From contig CAMWUI010000005.1 of the NCBI GenBank assembly GCA_947177395.1, positions 1-64,000 of the forward strand: a stretch of 64,000 nucleotides of DNA. Reading direction: 5' to 3'. Below are positions 1 to 12,275 of this stretch, piece after piece; position 1 is the stretch's first letter, and the number at the start of each line of letters is the position of its first letter. Origin of the DNA: an uncultured Paraprevotella sp. (GTDB lineage Bacteria; Bacteroidota; Bacteroidia; Bacteroidales; Bacteroidaceae). The position numbers and the translations under genes were made by a program. Under the pieces are notes generated by a model, which worked only from the letters and a program-made list of their open reading frames with translations, was not told the origin of the DNA and did no database searches.

Positions 1-171
1 AGGATACTAACGAAATATAATACTATAATACCATAGAAGATAATACGCGAATATACAAAACTACACTGATTGGAAACAAAAAAATATTACCCAAAAATCT
101 AACTAACTCACTAAAATAAAAAAACACCAAAAAAAACTGAAAAAAATAACGATAACTACTAAATTGAATTA
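1..171. other. AT-rich intergenic edge
   Basis: This is very AT-rich sequence downstream of the GH20 gene, which reads leftward and stops at 172. I see no open frame, RNA gene or clear hairpin in it. Confidence 0.5.
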
Positions 172-2208
172 CTACCGAGAATACGACAGATTGTATACAA
201 GATCCTCCATCGCCTCACGCCCTTCAACATCCGTAAGCACGAATGTAAACATCCATTTAGCCAGACGCAAATTGTCTGGATTATAGGGCAATTTCATAAA
301 CACTTTGTTCCATCCTGCCTTCAAATGAATACGTTCCGGAACACGGGCCGCAAAGTTTTCATTCCGCAAATCGACCTCGGCATTGATGCTCACTCCGGTA
401 TTCTCCCATACCGGAGGAAAGATTTCCTCGTCATTCACCCACAGGCGAGAACCTTTCCGATCCCATTTTCCCACCTCGGGCGCCCTGTCGTTCTCCGACC
501 GTCCGTAGTTCTGGAATTCTATCAACGCGCCTGCTTCACGCTCTGTCGGGGAATAGACATAGGTCCAGGCATAGGCCGTGGTATTTGTCTGCGGATTCTG
601 GAAATACGTTGGGATGATATCTCCCCAGGTATGGCGCAGATAGACGCCCGCCCCCGTAGCCATGCCGGTGGAATAAAGCCTGCCCTCCCATTCGTACGTA
701 TCCTTCAGTCCTTCTGTCTCCGGCGGGAATTGTTTATCGATATCTCCTCCATTGGGGAATGCGTCCGTTATGCGCCACCGCACCTGTGTCTGTTTCACAT
801 AAGGTATCGGTTCATCCTTGAGAGAATGTGCCTTATGGAACAGGAAACGCCGTTCCCAATCGGCAAAGGCCTCAAATTCGGGTCCGAATGAGGGAAGTAT
901 TGTTCCGCCGGTCTCGATATATTGTTCGCCTCCCCCCATCCAGGCACGCTCCACCATGGCCAGTGCGTTGGCATATAAATTATTCTGACGGATGATGTCT
1001 GTCTGCGAGGGAGTTTTACGATCGTTCCACAAAGCCGTGATGACCCCAGCCACATCGTCCGTCCCCTTATCCGAATAGTAGATATTGCTCTTATATATGC
1101 CCACGACGTCGGCAAACACATCGAAATGATTCACATAATGGTAGCGGCAATCGATGTTCGGTATCCCCGTCACCACCCGTCCCCTAGTCGACCACATCTG
1201 CGTCATATCAAATCCGGCCTCTTTCGTCACGGCAACGCCCCGGATGGGATTCCACACGACTACTTTTTTACCTAATTCGTGCACTTTATCTGTCATGATT
1301 TTCAGGAAGTCGGGGTATTGGATGGTTTCTTCGTCCGCACCGATATGTATGTAGGGAGCATTAGAAAAGACGCAGGCCACCTCTTCCAGAATCCGTTTCA
1401 GTTCCTCCACTCCCTCATCGGTCTGCATGGAATGCCCCATCGCCCGCCTGAAAGCCTGGCTGTGTCCCGGCATATCAATCTCCGGAACGACTATCATACC
1501 GCGTTCGGCAGCATACTGCTCGATGTCACGACATTGTTCCTGCGTGTAATAATTTCCGGCAAAACGGGTCATCGAACTTGCCGATGTCAACCGGGGATAG
1601 GCCTTTACCTCAAAGCGCCAGGCCTGATTTTCCGTAAGATGAAAATGGAATGTATTGACTTTGAAACGGGAAAGCAGATCTATCTCTTTCTTTAATTCTT
1701 CCACTGCGATGAAACTACGCCCCACATCGTGGAGATATCCGCGCAGTTTAAAAGCAGGCCAGTCTGTCATAACAAGCGCTTCCAATGAGGGCTTGCCTTC
1801 ATAGCCTTCGGCCAATTGCACGAGTGTCTGTACAGCCCGGATTACCCCTGTCCGGGTCACCGCCCGGATGTCGATACGGTCCGCCGCAATGTCCAGCCGG
1901 TAGGATTCATCCGGGAAACCAGCCAGGTCGTGCCGGTGTGCGCCGGCAATCTCATCCACCAATGTAACTTTCACAACCACTCCGGAGGCGTCGGATAAAG
2001 TACATCCCGTGTCCGACAGAAACTTTTTCAGAGCCGGAATCTCTTCCTCCGCCTCCACCCTTACCGCACGTCCTAGTTCAAACGGGGTACCTGTCTGCGG
2101 GACCACAACCTTCGGCTTCGGCAACAGATGTTCTATTCGGGCATGCACTCCCATTGCTGAAACAATCCAAAGTATCAGAACAGACCAAACCAGACAAGTA
2201 TTCCTCAT
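172..2208 (-). CDS. GH20 beta-N-acetylhexosaminidase, exported
   Basis: Predicted to remove terminal beta-linked GlcNAc or GalNAc from glycans in the periplasm or at the cell surface. I place the start at the ATG at 2208 (678 aa) rather than the TTG at 2235, because the ATG begins directly with a signal peptide (MRNTCLVWSVLILW). An N-terminal GH20b-like domain (about 30-150) precedes the TIM barrel. Visible barrel motifs are HDVGRSF, NTFHFHLTENQAWR and the catalytic Asp-Glu pair in IHIGADEET near residue 290. The usual family motif is HxGGDE, so one Gly is Ala here. About 250 residues follow the barrel and look like a beta-sandwich add-on ending in NLSYSR, with no T9SS-type tail. Substrate (mucin versus host N-glycan) is inferred from the window's other genes. 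Confidence 0.9.
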   Translation of the reverse strand: MRNTCLVWSVLILWIVSAMGVHARIEHLLPKPKVVVPQTGTPFELGRAVRVEAEEEIPALKKFLSDTGCTLSDASGVVVKVTLVDEIAGAHRHDLAGFPDESYRLDIAADRIDIRAVTRTGVIRAVQTLVQLAEGYEGKPSLEALVMTDWPAFKLRGYLHDVGRSFIAVEELKKEIDLLSRFKVNTFHFHLTENQAWRFEVKAYPRLTSASSMTRFAGNYYTQEQCRDIEQYAAERGMIVVPEIDMPGHSQAFRRAMGHSMQTDEGVEELKRILEEVACVFSNAPYIHIGADEETIQYPDFLKIMTDKVHELGKKVVVWNPIRGVAVTKEAGFDMTQMWSTRGRVVTGIPNIDCRYHYVNHFDVFADVVGIYKSNIYYSDKGTDDVAGVITALWNDRKTPSQTDIIRQNNLYANALAMVERAWMGGGEQYIETGGTILPSFGPEFEAFADWERRFLFHKAHSLKDEPIPYVKQTQVRWRITDAFPNGGDIDKQFPPETEGLKDTYEWEGRLYSTGMATGAGVYLRHTWGDIIPTYFQNPQTNTTAYAWTYVYSPTEREAGALIEFQNYGRSENDRAPEVGKWDRKGSRLWVNDEEIFPPVWENTGVSINAEVDLRNENFAARVPERIHLKAGWNKVFMKLPYNPDNLRLAKWMFTFVLTDVEGREAMEDLVYNLSYSR

Positions 2209-2300
2209 AACAAATAATAAAAAGGTAACTAACAAAATATCGGATTAAAGATACAAGGTTTATACAACATTCCCAAAGATATCCTTATCTTTAACAAAAG

Positions 2301-2336
2301 AGGCTCCGAAAAGCAAGATTATGCTTTCCGGAGCCT
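2301..2336 (-). terminator. rpoC terminator
   Basis: A 15-bp inverted repeat with one mismatch (AGGCTCCGAAAAGCA at 2301, TGCTTTCCGGAGCCT ending 2336) lies about 56 nt past the rpoC stop. On the minus strand it is followed by CTTTTGTTAA. It probably ends the ribosomal protein/RNA polymerase transcript. Confidence 0.75.
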
Positions 2337-2391
2337 GTGTTATACACAGCCTTTCCCTCCCCTGCACGGGAAGGAAAAGACATTTCAATAC

Positions 2392-5300
2392 TTATTCCGT
2401 ATAATCCAGAATGGCACGACGGTTGGCTATCACACGCTCGTAGTCTTCTTTATTGCCCACCACGATGCGTTCAAACTCACGCAGACCGGTACCGGCAGGA
2501 ATCAGATGACCGCAGATGACATTTTCTTTCATGCCTTCCAGCTTGTCAGACTTGCCGTTGATGGCCGCCTCATTAAGCACTTTCGTCGTTTCCTGGAACG
2601 AGGCCGCCGACATGAAACTGGATGTCTGCAAGGCCGCACGGGTGATTCCCTGAAGTATCTGGGTAGAAGTGGCGGGAACGGCATCACGCACCTGAACGAG
2701 TTTCAAGTCCTTACGCTTCAATGACGAGTTTTCATCCCGCAACTTGCGAGCAGTGACAATCATACCGGCCTGCATGGTCTCGGAATCACCGGCATCGGTC
2801 ACCACTTTCTTGCCCCAGATGCGATCGTTCTCCTCTGCAAAGTCGAGTTTATCCACAACCTGCAGTTCCAGGAAGCGGGTATCGCCGGGCTCATCGATCT
2901 GTACCTTGCGCATCATCTGACGAACAATCACTTCAAAGTGCTTGTCGTTGATCTTCACACCCTGCAAACGGTATACATCCTGAATCTCATTCACGATATA
3001 TTCCTGCACTGCGGTGGGACCCTTGATGGCCAGGATGTCAGCCGGAGTGATGGCTCCGTCGGACAACGGAGTACCGGCACGGACGTAGTCGTTTTCCTGT
3101 ACCAGAATCTGTTTGGACAGCGGAACGAGGTATTTCTTCACCTCACCCAGTTTGGAAGTGACGGTGATTTCACGGTTACCACGCTTCAGCTTGCCCATCG
3201 CTATCTCACCGTCAATCTCAGACACAACTGCCGGATTGGACGGATTACGAGCTTCGAACAATTCTGTCACACGCGGCAGACCTCCGGTGATGTCACCGGC
3301 CTTTCCTACGGCTCTCGGTATCTTGACAAGAACGTCACCGGCCTTGATGCGCTGTCCGTCTTCCACTACGATATGACCGCCGATAGGGAAGTTGTATGTA
3401 CGGATCAGCTCGCCTTGCTCGTCCACGATGTGGGCGGAAGGGACCTTCGTCTTGTCCTTCGATTCTATAATAATCAGTTCGCGCAAACCGGTCGTTTCGT
3501 CGGCTTCAACACGGTACGTAACACCTTCGACCACGTCTTCAAAGACAATCTTACCCGGCGTTTCCGTAACGATAACGGCGTTAAACGGATCCCAGCGTGC
3601 AATGAGCTTGCCTTTCTCCACAACGGTGCCTTCCGATACATATAATGTCGAACCGTAAGGTACGTTCTGGGTAAAGAGGACGATGCCCGTGTTCACATCC
3701 ACGAAACGGACTTCGGCCAGACGTCCCACGACCATCTTGGCCGGTGCGCCCTGCTCGTCGTGGATATCCACCGTACGCAACTCTTCAAATTCCACTTTAG
3801 AATCGTATTTGGCCACGATGGAAGCGTTGGCGGCAGCATTGGATGCCACACCACCCGCGTGGAAAGTACGCAACGTCAACTGGGTACCCGGCTCACCGAT
3901 AGACTGGGCCGCAATGACACCGACTGCCTCGCCTTTCTGTACCATACGGCTGGTAGCCAGGTTTCGGCCATAGCATTTCATACATACGCCGTGACGGCTT
4001 TCACAGGTCAGCACCGAACGGATTTCCACACTTTCGATCGGAGAATTCTCTATCTCCTGAGCCAGATCTTCCGTAATTTCTTCTCCGGCAGCCACAATAA
4101 GTTTACCCGTCGAAGGATTGATAATATCATGTACCGACACACGTCCCAAGATACGCTCGTACAGAGAAGAAATCACCTCGTCACCGTTCTTGAGCGCCGT
4201 GCATACCAAACCACGCAACGTACCGCAGTCATCTTCCGTAATGATGACATCGTGGGAAACGTCAACCAGACGACGGGTCAGGTATCCGGCATCAGCTGTT
4301 TTCAAGGCCGTATCGGCCAAACCTTTACGGGCACCGTGGGTGGAAATAAAGTATTCCAGCACGCTCATACCTTCCTTAAAGTTGGAAAGGATGGGGTTCT
4401 CGATAATCTGCGCACCCTCGGCACCGGCTTTCTGCGGCTTGGCCATCAGACCACGCATACCGGACAACTGACTGATCTGACCGGCGGAACCACGGGCTCC
4501 GGAATCCAACATCATGTATACGGCATTGAATCCCTGGTCGGCTTCCTTCATTGTCTTCATCAGCACCTTGGAAAGGTCATTGTTGACGTGGGTCCATGTA
4601 TCGATAACCTGATTGTAACGCTCGTTGTCGGTGATGAAACCCATACCGTAATCATTGGTAATACGCTCAACCTCTTCATTACCGCGTTTCACCAGTTCTT
4701 CTTTCTCCTCGGGAATGATAATGTCGCCCAAGTTGAAGGACAGACCGCCGTCATAGGCCATCTTGTAGCCCAGGTTCTTGATTCCGTCCAGGAAGTCGCA
4801 GGCGCGTGCCACACCGACAGTCTTGATAACATCGCTGATGATGCCGCGCAAAGTTTTCTTGGAAATGATGTCATTGAAGAATCCGACTTCCACCGGAACG
4901 ATTTCATTGACAATCACACGGCCTACCGACGTCTCAACCATTTTCTTGGCAATCTTGCCTTCTTCGTTCAAATCGTCTACCACCACCTTTATCGGCGCAT
5001 GGATATCCACCCGCTTTTCATTGTAGGCAATGATCGCTTCCTCGGGACCATAGAACGTCAGGCCTTCGCCCTTGGCTCCCGGACGCAGTTTGGTAATATA
5101 ATAGAGTCCGAGCACCATATCCTGCGAAGGCACCGTGATAGGCGCACCGTTGGCCGGATTCAGGATATTATGCGACTGCAACATCAGCAACTGGGCTTCC
5201 AGAATAGCTTCGTTGCTCAACGGCAAATGAACGGCCATTTGGTCACCGTCGAAGTCGGCATTGAACGCCGTACAAGCCAACGGATGCAACTGAATAGCCT

Positions 5301-6669
5301 TTCCTTCAATCATCTTTGGCTGGAACGCCTGGATACCGAGACGGTGAAGCGTCGGGGCACGGTTCAACAATACCGGATGTCCTTTCATCACGTACTCCAG
5401 AATATCCCATATCACGGGTTCCTTGCGGTCTACAATCTTCTTGGCCGATTTCACGGTCTTGACGATACCGCGCTCAATCAATTTGCGGATAATAAACGGT
5501 TTGTAAAGCTCGGCAGCCATCAGTTTCGGCAGACCGCATTCGCCCATCTTCAGTTCCGGACCTACAACGATGACGGAACGCGCCGAATAGTCTACGCGTT
5601 TACCCAACAGGTTCTGACGGAAACGTCCCTGCTTACCTTTCAGAGAATCGGAAAGGGACTTCAGCGGACGGTTGGCGTCTGTCTTTACAGCGCTGCTCTT
5701 GCGGGAATTGTCGAACAAGCTGTCCACTGCTTCCTGCAACATACGCTTCTCGTTACGCAGAATCACTTCAGGAGCCTTGATTTCAATCAGTCGTTTCAAA
5801 CGATTGTTGCGGATAATCACACGGCGGTAAAGGTCGTTCAGGTCGGATGTAGCGAAACGTCCTCCATCCAGCGGTACCAACGGACGCAGTTCGGGCGGAA
5901 TGACCGGAAGAATCTTCATGATCATCCATTCGGGCTTGTTACGCCCGCGGCTGGCACGGAAGGATTCCACCACCTGCAAGCGCTTCAACGCCTCGTTCTT
6001 ACGCTGCTGGGCTGTATCCGAACCGGCCGTATCGCGCAATTCGTAAGACAGTTTGTCCAAATCCAGACGCAACAACAAATCGTAGATTGCCTCCGCACCC
6101 ATCTTGGCAATAAACTTGTTGGGATCCGTGTCGTCCAGATACTGGTTATCCTTCGGGAGCTGTTCCAGCCTGTCAAGATATTCATCTTCCGTCAGCAGGT
6201 CATATTCCTGCACGCCATCTTCGGCCAACACACCCGGCTGAATGACAACATAACGCTCGTAGTAAATGATAGCGTCCAGTTTCTTGGTCGGAAGACCCAG
6301 CAAATAGCCAATCTTGTTTGGCAATGAACGGAAATACCAGATATGAGCCACCGGCACCACCAACTGAATGTGTCCCGAACGCTCACGACGTACTTTTTTC
6401 TCCGTCACTTCCACACCGCAACGGTCACACACGATTCCCTTGTAACGGATGCGCTTGTACTTGCCGCAGTGGCATTCATAATCTTTGGTAGGACCGAAAA
6501 TACGCTCACAGAACAAACCATCGCGCTCCGGCTTGTAGGTACGATAATTGATGGTTTCCGGCTTCAGTACCTCACCATACGAACTCTCCAGGATTTCCTC
6601 GGGAGAGGCCAATCCTATCGTAATCTTCGTGAAATTATTCTTTATTTTAGATTCTTTTCTAAAAGCCAT
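2392..6669 (-). CDS. rpoC: DNA-directed RNA polymerase subunit beta'
   Basis: Encodes the 1425-aa clamp and active-site subunit of RNA polymerase. The N-terminal zinc ribbon is visible ([20 protein letters not shown]). The universal catalytic Mg motif appears as [12 protein letters not shown], and the trigger-loop neighbourhood as [19 protein letters not shown]. The second zinc site includes [17 protein letters not shown]. Length is typical of Bacteroidetes. The ATG at 6669 lies 26 nt beyond the rpoB stop, so the two are cotranscribed, and a hairpin terminator follows at 2301-2336. An 855-codon open frame on the opposite strand is only a codon-usage shadow. Confidence 0.99.
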   Translation of the reverse strand: MAFRKESKIKNNFTKITIGLASPEEILESSYGEVLKPETINYRTYKPERDGLFCERIFGPTKDYECHCGKYKRIRYKGIVCDRCGVEVTEKKVRRERSGHIQLVVPVAHIWYFRSLPNKIGYLLGLPTKKLDAIIYYERYVVIQPGVLAEDGVQEYDLLTEDEYLDRLEQLPKDNQYLDDTDPNKFIAKMGAEAIYDLLLRLDLDKLSYELRDTAGSDTAQQRKNEALKRLQVVESFRASRGRNKPEWMIMKILPVIPPELRPLVPLDGGRFATSDLNDLYRRVIIRNNRLKRLIEIKAPEVILRNEKRMLQEAVDSLFDNSRKSSAVKTDANRPLKSLSDSLKGKQGRFRQNLLGKRVDYSARSVIVVGPELKMGECGLPKLMAAELYKPFIIRKLIERGIVKTVKSAKKIVDRKEPVIWDILEYVMKGHPVLLNRAPTLHRLGIQAFQPKMIEGKAIQLHPLACTAFNADFDGDQMAVHLPLSNEAILEAQLLMLQSHNILNPANGAPITVPSQDMVLGLYYITKLRPGAKGEGLTFYGPEEAIIAYNEKRVDIHAPIKVVVDDLNEEGKIAKKMVETSVGRVIVNEIVPVEVGFFNDIISKKTLRGIISDVIKTVGVARACDFLDGIKNLGYKMAYDGGLSFNLGDIIIPEEKEELVKRGNEEVERITNDYGMGFITDNERYNQVIDTWTHVNNDLSKVLMKTMKEADQGFNAVYMMLDSGARGSAGQISQLSGMRGLMAKPQKAGAEGAQIIENPILSNFKEGMSVLEYFISTHGARKGLADTALKTADAGYLTRRLVDVSHDVIITEDDCGTLRGLVCTALKNGDEVISSLYERILGRVSVHDIINPSTGKLIVAAGEEITEDLAQEIENSPIESVEIRSVLTCESRHGVCMKCYGRNLATSRMVQKGEAVGVIAAQSIGEPGTQLTLRTFHAGGVASNAAANASIVAKYDSKVEFEELRTVDIHDEQGAPAKMVVGRLAEVRFVDVNTGIVLFTQNVPYGSTLYVSEGTVVEKGKLIARWDPFNAVIVTETPGKIVFEDVVEGVTYRVEADETTGLRELIIIESKDKTKVPSAHIVDEQGELIRTYNFPIGGHIVVEDGQRIKAGDVLVKIPRAVGKAGDITGGLPRVTELFEARNPSNPAVVSEIDGEIAMGKLKRGNREITVTSKLGEVKKYLVPLSKQILVQENDYVRAGTPLSDGAITPADILAIKGPTAVQEYIVNEIQDVYRLQGVKINDKHFEVIVRQMMRKVQIDEPGDTRFLELQVVDKLDFAEENDRIWGKKVVTDAGDSETMQAGMIVTARKLRDENSSLKRKDLKLVQVRDAVPATSTQILQGITRAALQTSSFMSAASFQETTKVLNEAAINGKSDKLEGMKENVICGHLIPAGTGLREFERIVVGNKEDYERVIANRRAILDYTE

Positions 6670-6695
6670 AATTGAATAGTATAAAAGAGTTCAAA

Positions 6696-9600
6696 TTAGT
6701 CAAGGGTTACACTCAGACCCAATCCTCTCAATTCGTGCAGCAACACGTTCAGAGACTCAGGTATTCCGGGCACAGGCATCGACTCGCCTTTCACGATTGC
6801 CTCGTATGCTTTCGAACGTCCGACAACATCATCTGACTTGATAGTCAGGATTTCCTGCAAGACGTGAGAAGCGCCGAAGGCCTCGATAGCCCAGACTTCC
6901 ATCTCTCCGAAACGCTGTCCACCGAACTGTGCCTTACCTCCAAGAGGCTGCTGCGTAATCAGTGAGTACGGACCGATGGAACGTGCGTGCATCTTGTCTT
7001 CCACCATGTGACCCAGTTTCAGCATATAAGCCACACCGACCGTAGCCAGCTGGTCGAACTTGTCACCCGTAGCACCGTCGTAAAGCTGCGTAGAACAATA
7101 ACGGGGCAAACCGGCTTTATCCGTCCACTCACACAGGTCGTCCAGCGAAGCTCCGTCAAAGATGGGCGTTGCGAACTTCACTCCCAACTGCTTGCCGGCA
7201 GCTCCCAGAACTGTCTCGAAAATCTGACCGATATTCATACGGGAAGGCACGCCCAACGGGTTCAGCACGATATCCACCGGCGTTCCATCCGCCAGGAAAG
7301 GCATATCTTCCTGACGTACAATCTTGGACACAATACCTTTGTTTCCATGGCGACCGGCCATCTTATCGCCCACACCGATTTTACGCTTTTTAGCCACATA
7401 GACCTTGGCCATCTGGATGATACCGGAAGGCAATTCATCACCGATGGTGATGGCGAACTTCTTACGTTTCAGTTCGGCATCCAGCAGTTTGTATTTCTTC
7501 AAGAAGTTGATGATCAACTGAGCAATCAGTTCATTCTTGTGCTCGTCCGTCGTCCACTTGCTCAACTGAACGGACGTATAGTCCAGCATACTCAAAGCAG
7601 AGGCTGTAAATTTGGCTCCCTTGGCAATCACATCGGAACCCATATAATCTTTCACACCTTGTGAAACCAGACCGGCCGTCAGTTCCAGCAACTTGTCTAC
7701 CAAGATTGCTTTCAGATCTTCCACCTTACTGTTGAATTCCTCATCGATCTTCGGAATAAGCAGTTTGTCGGCTGCTTTGGCCGCACGGGTCTTAATGGCA
7801 CGGGAGAACAATTTTTTGTCGATGACCACACCGTTCAAAGAGGGAGATGCCTTCAAAGAGGCGTCTTTCACGTCACCGGCCTTGTCTCCGAATATCGCAC
7901 GCAGCAATTTCTCTTCAGGCGAAGGATCGCTTTCTCCTTTCGGAGTAATCTTACCGATAAGTATGTCGCCCGGCTGGATACGGGCACCGACCCGCACAAT
8001 ACCGTTCTCGTCCAAATCTTTCGTGGCTTCCTCGCTCACATTCGGAATATCGGCTGTCAGTTCTTCCACACCACGTTTCGTCTCACGAACTTCCAGCGAG
8101 AATTCTTCTACGTGAATAGAAGTAAGAATGTCTTCACGAACCACACGTTCATTCAGCACGATAGCGTCCTCATAGTTATATCCCTTCCAGGGCATGTAAG
8201 CCACCAACAGGTTTTTACCCAATGCCAATTCACCCTTTTCCGTAGAATAACCTTCTGTCAGAATCTGACCGGCAGTGACACGCTGTCCCTTGTCACAGAT
8301 CGGACGCAAGTCTATCGTCATGTTCTGGTTCGTACGACGGAACTTCGGTATCCGGTATTCCTTCAATGCAGGCTCGAAGCTGACGAAATCTTCCTCCTCG
8401 GTACGGTCATAAAGAATACGGATTGTCGTGGCATCCACATATTCAACGACACCTTCGCCTTCTGCCGTAATCATCGTGCGTGAATCCTCGCACACCTGCT
8501 TTTCAATACCAGTACCCACAATCGGAGACTCGCAACGAAGCAAAGGAACAGCCTGGCGCATCATGTTCGAACCCATCAGCGCACGGTGGGCATCGTCGTG
8601 CTCCAAGAAAGGAATCAGCGAAGCCGCAATCGAAGCAATCTGCTGCGGAGCCACATCCATCAGATTCACTTCGGCAGGGGGAACTACGGGATAATCATCA
8701 TCCTGGCGACACTTCACTTTTGCACGAATAAAGGTTCCATCATCGTTCAAAGGAGCATTACCCTGACCGATAATCTTGCCTTCCTCTTCCTCTGCCGTCA
8801 AATATTCTATACCGGTTTCCAAAGAAAGATCCACGATACCGTCGTTTACCTTACGATAGGGGGTCTCGATAAAGCCGAGATCATTAATCTTGGCAAATAC
8901 GCACAAAGACGAAATCAAACCGATGTTCGGACCTTCCGGCGACTCAATCGGACACAAACGCCCGTAATGTGTGTAGTGCACGTCACGCACCTCAAAACCG
9001 GCACGCTCACGAGACAAACCGCCGGGACCCAATGCAGAAAGACGACGCTTATGCGTCACCTCGGCCAACGGGTTGGTCTGATCCATGAACTGAGACAAAG
9101 CATTCGTACCGAAGAAAGAGTTTATAACCGAAGAAATGGTCTTTGCATTTATCAGATCCGTCGGAGTAAACACTTCATTGTCGCGTACATTCATACGTTC
9201 ACGTATCGTACGGCTCATACGGGCCAATCCAATAGCAAACTGATTGCTCAATTGTTCGCCCACCGTGCGTACACGACGGTTGCTCAAATGGTCGATGTCG
9301 TCCACCGCAGCCTTCGAGTTAATCAACTCGATGAGATATTTTATGATCTCTATGATATCCTCTTTCGTCAGCACCCGGACATCCATATCCGTAGACAGGT
9401 TCAACTTACGATTGATTCTGTAACGGCCCACATCGCCCAAGTCATAACGTTTCTCCGAGAAGAACAGATTGTTGATAACCTCACGGGCACTGGCATCATC
9501 TGCCGGGTCCGCATTACGCAACTGACGGTAAATATACAGTACGGCTTCTTTTTCCGAATTACTCGGATCTTTCTGCAAGGTATTGAAAATAATGGAATAA

Positions 9601-10511
9601 TCCGAAACATTCGTATCTTCCTTATGAATCAAGACACAGGAAACACCACTGTCCATAATCAGTTCTATCGCATCGTCATCGATAATCGTCTCACGATCCA
9701 GAATGACCTCATTACGTTCGATAGAAACAACTTCACCGGTGTCTTCATCCACAAAGTCTTCCACCCAGCTCTTCAACACACGGGCTGCCAGTTTCTGTCC
9801 CTTGCATTTTTTCAGGTTGGTACGGTTGACCTTTATTTCTTCGGCCAGATTAAATATCTCGAGAATGTCTTTGTCATTCTCAAAACCGATTGCACGCAGC
9901 AATGTCGTAACGGGTAACTTCTTCTTACGGTCAATATACGCATACATCACGTTATTGATATCCGTCGCGAATTCAATCCAAGAACCCTTGAAAGGAATGA
10001 TACGCGCAGAATATAACTGAGTGCCATTGGCATGAATGTTTGAGCCGAAGAATACGCCCGGCGAACGATGCAACTGGGATACAACCACACGCTCGGCACC
10101 GTTGATCACAAAGGTCCCGTTGGGTGTCATATAAGGAATCGGTCCCAGGAAAACATCCTGAATAACGGTATCGAAGTCCTCATGTTCCGGGTCTGTACAG
10201 TACAATTTAAGCTTTGCCTTCAACGGCACACTATAGGTAAGTCCACGTTCCAGACACTCCTCTATCGTATAACGGGGCGGATCTATATAATAATCCAAAA
10301 ACTCAAGCACAAAATTATTGCGTGTATCCGCAATCGGGAAGTTTTCGGAAAATACCTTGTACAAACCGTCATTCCGACGCAACTCAGGCGGGGTATCCAA
10401 TTGAAGGAAGTCCTTGAAAGACTTCAACTGCACCTCCAGGAAATCCGGATAAGGCATCGGACTCTTGACAGATGCAAAGTTCACTCTCTGATTTACTATA
10501 TTAGATGACAT
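6696..10511 (-). CDS. rpoB: DNA-directed RNA polymerase subunit beta
   Basis: Encodes the 1271-aa beta subunit. The rifampicin-pocket segment is intact, with [33 protein letters not shown] and [16 protein letters not shown]. The C-terminal [18 protein letters not shown] motif is also present. The ATG at 10511 follows a 100-nt gap after rplL that holds two hairpins, probably a partial terminator that sets the polymerase to ribosomal protein ratio. It is cotranscribed with rpoC, 26 nt downstream. Confidence 0.99.
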   Translation of the reverse strand: MSSNIVNQRVNFASVKSPMPYPDFLEVQLKSFKDFLQLDTPPELRRNDGLYKVFSENFPIADTRNNFVLEFLDYYIDPPRYTIEECLERGLTYSVPLKAKLKLYCTDPEHEDFDTVIQDVFLGPIPYMTPNGTFVINGAERVVVSQLHRSPGVFFGSNIHANGTQLYSARIIPFKGSWIEFATDINNVMYAYIDRKKKLPVTTLLRAIGFENDKDILEIFNLAEEIKVNRTNLKKCKGQKLAARVLKSWVEDFVDEDTGEVVSIERNEVILDRETIIDDDAIELIMDSGVSCVLIHKEDTNVSDYSIIFNTLQKDPSNSEKEAVLYIYRQLRNADPADDASAREVINNLFFSEKRYDLGDVGRYRINRKLNLSTDMDVRVLTKEDIIEIIKYLIELINSKAAVDDIDHLSNRRVRTVGEQLSNQFAIGLARMSRTIRERMNVRDNEVFTPTDLINAKTISSVINSFFGTNALSQFMDQTNPLAEVTHKRRLSALGPGGLSRERAGFEVRDVHYTHYGRLCPIESPEGPNIGLISSLCVFAKINDLGFIETPYRKVNDGIVDLSLETGIEYLTAEEEEGKIIGQGNAPLNDDGTFIRAKVKCRQDDDYPVVPPAEVNLMDVAPQQIASIAASLIPFLEHDDAHRALMGSNMMRQAVPLLRCESPIVGTGIEKQVCEDSRTMITAEGEGVVEYVDATTIRILYDRTEEEDFVSFEPALKEYRIPKFRRTNQNMTIDLRPICDKGQRVTAGQILTEGYSTEKGELALGKNLLVAYMPWKGYNYEDAIVLNERVVREDILTSIHVEEFSLEVRETKRGVEELTADIPNVSEEATKDLDENGIVRVGARIQPGDILIGKITPKGESDPSPEEKLLRAIFGDKAGDVKDASLKASPSLNGVVIDKKLFSRAIKTRAAKAADKLLIPKIDEEFNSKVEDLKAILVDKLLELTAGLVSQGVKDYMGSDVIAKGAKFTASALSMLDYTSVQLSKWTTDEHKNELIAQLIINFLKKYKLLDAELKRKKFAITIGDELPSGIIQMAKVYVAKKRKIGVGDKMAGRHGNKGIVSKIVRQEDMPFLADGTPVDIVLNPLGVPSRMNIGQIFETVLGAAGKQLGVKFATPIFDGASLDDLCEWTDKAGLPRYCSTQLYDGATGDKFDQLATVGVAYMLKLGHMVEDKMHARSIGPYSLITQQPLGGKAQFGGQRFGEMEVWAIEAFGASHVLQEILTIKSDDVVGRSKAYEAIVKGESMPVPGIPESLNVLLHELRGLGLSVTLD

Positions 10512-10553
10512 CAGTTATATTATTTATTACCTATTATTTTATAGACGCAAAAA

Positions 10554-10604
10554 GGTAAAGAATCCCCTACCAGAGGATTCTTTACCCGAACCTGTTAAAA
10601 CAGG
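10554..10604 (-). promoter_or_regulatory. rplL-rpoB intergenic double hairpin, likely attenuator
   Basis: Reading the minus strand after the rplL stop, a small hairpin comes first (CCTGTT/AACAGG, 10591-10604). A 12-bp perfect stem follows (GGTAAAGAATCC/GGATTCTTTACC, 10554-10565 with 10575-10586), then five T. This is a textbook intrinsic terminator, yet rpoB starts only about 40 nt later in the same direction with no good promoter visible between. In E. coli the same interval holds a partial terminator and a processing site, so attenuation is the likeliest role. Confidence 0.75.
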
Positions 10605-10611
10605 CCTTTTC

Positions 10612-10986
10612 TTATTTCAGCTCGATTTCAGCACCAGCCTCTTCCAAAGTCTTCTTCAAAGACTCAGCGTCAGCCTTAGCCATGCCTTCCTTCAATACGC
10701 TGGGAGCACCGTCTACCAAATCCTTAGCTTCCTTCAGACCGAGACCACAAGCTTCCTTAACAGCTTTAACTACAGCCAACTTAGCTGCACCTGCGCTCTT
10801 CAATACTACATCGAAAGAATCTTTCTCAGCAGCAGCTTCAGCACCACCGGCTGCAGGAGCAGCAACAGCGACAGCAGCAGCTGCGGGTTCGATACCATAC
10901 TCATCCTTCAGGATAGTAGCCAACTCATTTACTTCTTTAACTGTCAAATTTACCAATTCTTCAGCAATAGCTTTCAAATCTGCCAT
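10612..10986 (-). CDS. rplL: 50S ribosomal protein L7/L12
   Basis: Encodes the 124-aa stalk protein that recruits translational GTPases. The N-terminal dimerisation segment ([19 protein letters not shown]) is followed by an Ala/Gly-rich hinge ([20 protein letters not shown]). The C-terminal domain carries [20 protein letters not shown]. It lies 38 nt past rplJ in the conserved order rplK-rplA-rplJ-rplL, and the double hairpin follows it. Confidence 0.99.
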   Translation of the reverse strand: MADLKAIAEELVNLTVKEVNELATILKDEYGIEPAAAAVAVAAPAAGGAEAAAEKDSFDVVLKSAGAAKLAVVKAVKEACGLGLKEAKDLVDGAPSVLKEGMAKADAESLKKTLEEAGAEIELK

Positions 10987-11024
10987 TTTATTCTAAATTT
11001 AATTGTTTAATACTTATTTGGTTA

Positions 11025-11543
11025 TTATTCTGATTTTTCACCAAGTGTCTTAAGCACTCCGTGAATGGTGTTTCCACCGGATTGCAAAGCAGAAAGAACA
11101 TTCTTTGCAGGTGATTGCAACAAAGCAACGATATCTGCAATGACTTCGTTCTTGCTCTTGATAGCAGTCAGGGCATCCAGCTGATCCGCACCGACATAGA
11201 AACTTTCCTCGGCATAAGCAGCCTTCAATGCAGGCATTCCGTCCTTAGCGAATTCCTTCAGCATCTTAGCAGGAACATTAGCTGTATTGCAGAACAAAAC
11301 AGCCGTGGTGCCTTTCAGACAGCCATACAGAGGAGAATAATCTATTTCAGCAACTTCAAAAGCCTTGTGAAGCAAAGTGTTCTTTACGACCACCATCTTC
11401 ACTTCCGACTGGAAGCACTTTCTTCTCATAGCACTCGTGCGAGCAGCATTCATACCGGTGGCATCCACCAAGTAGAAATGTGCATACTCTTTCAGCGTCT
11501 CACCGAGTTGCGCAATAATAGTAGCTTTATCTTCCTTTCTCAT
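11025..11543 (-). CDS. rplJ: 50S ribosomal protein L10
   Basis: Encodes the 172-aa stalk base protein that carries the L7/L12 dimers. The N-terminal region includes VDATGMNAARTSAMRRKC and the VVVKNTLLHKAFE segment typical of L10. It starts 14 nt after the rplA stop and is cotranscribed with rplL. In other bacteria L10-L12 represses its own operon by binding leader RNA. Here the gap before rplJ is too short for a long leader, so any such site would overlap rplA. Confidence 0.98.
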   Translation of the reverse strand: MRKEDKATIIAQLGETLKEYAHFYLVDATGMNAARTSAMRRKCFQSEVKMVVVKNTLLHKAFEVAEIDYSPLYGCLKGTTAVLFCNTANVPAKMLKEFAKDGMPALKAAYAEESFYVGADQLDALTAIKSKNEVIADIVALLQSPAKNVLSALQSGGNTIHGVLKTLGEKSE

Positions 11544-11557
11544 GATACTTTCCTTTT

Positions 11558-12256
11558 TTAGATTTCTTCTACGGCTTTCGGATCCACCTTAATACCGCGA
11601 CTCATAGTACTTGAAAGATAGATACTTTTCACATAGGTACCCTTTGCAGCCGAAGGCTTCAGTTTAATGATCGTTGCAATGAATTCCTTTGCATTCTGAG
11701 CAATCTGCTCAGCCGTGAAAGAAACCTTGCCGATAGAAGTATGTACAATACCGGTCTTGTCAACCTTAAAGTCGATCTTACCTTGCTTTACCTCTTTAAC
11801 AGCCTTAGCAACATCCATTGTCACAGTACCACTCTTCGGATTCGGCATCAAGCCACGAGGACCCAGCACACGACCCAGAGCACCGATTTTACCCATGATA
11901 GAAGGCATGGTGATGATTACATCCACATCAGTCCATCCCCCCTTGATCTTCTCAATATATTCATCAAGACCAACATAGTCGGCACCTGCTTCTTTGGCAG
12001 CAGCTTCTACTTCGGGTGTACACAAGCAAAGCACACGAGTGACCTTACCCGTACCATTCGGCAGAGAAACCACGCCTCTAACCATTTGGTTAGCTTTACG
12101 CGGATCCACACCCAAACGCACATCGATATCTACGGAAGCGTCGAACTTGGTGGTGGTTATTTCCTTTACCAGTTCAGAAGCTTCTTTCAAAGAGTATGCT
12201 TTCCCCGCTTCAATCTTACCAGCTACCAACTTTTGATTTTTTGTCAGTTTACTCAT
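11558..12256 (-). CDS. rplA: 50S ribosomal protein L1
   Basis: Encodes the 232-aa L1 protein of the ribosomal L1 stalk near the tRNA exit site. Family motifs include the [18 protein letters not shown] segment and the signature [20 protein letters not shown]. It lies 19 nt after rplK in the standard order. L1 is the usual autogenous repressor of the rplK-rplA transcript; I did not identify the RNA site here. Confidence 0.99.
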   Translation of the reverse strand: MSKLTKNQKLVAGKIEAGKAYSLKEASELVKEITTTKFDASVDIDVRLGVDPRKANQMVRGVVSLPNGTGKVTRVLCLCTPEVEAAAKEAGADYVGLDEYIEKIKGGWTDVDVIITMPSIMGKIGALGRVLGPRGLMPNPKSGTVTMDVAKAVKEVKQGKIDFKVDKTGIVHTSIGKVSFTAEQIAQNAKEFIATIIKLKPSAAKGTYVKSIYLSSTMSRGIKVDPKAVEEI

Positions 12257-12275
12257 TGTAATTGAAGTTTATTAA

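Noticed and set aside
3760-6327. 855-codon open frame on the plus strand opposite rpoC
   Set aside because: It mirrors the codon bias of rpoC, has no family features, and lies entirely inside an essential gene.
8586-9917. 443-codon open frame opposite rpoB
   Set aside because: Same antisense shadow effect; no recognisable motifs or promoter.
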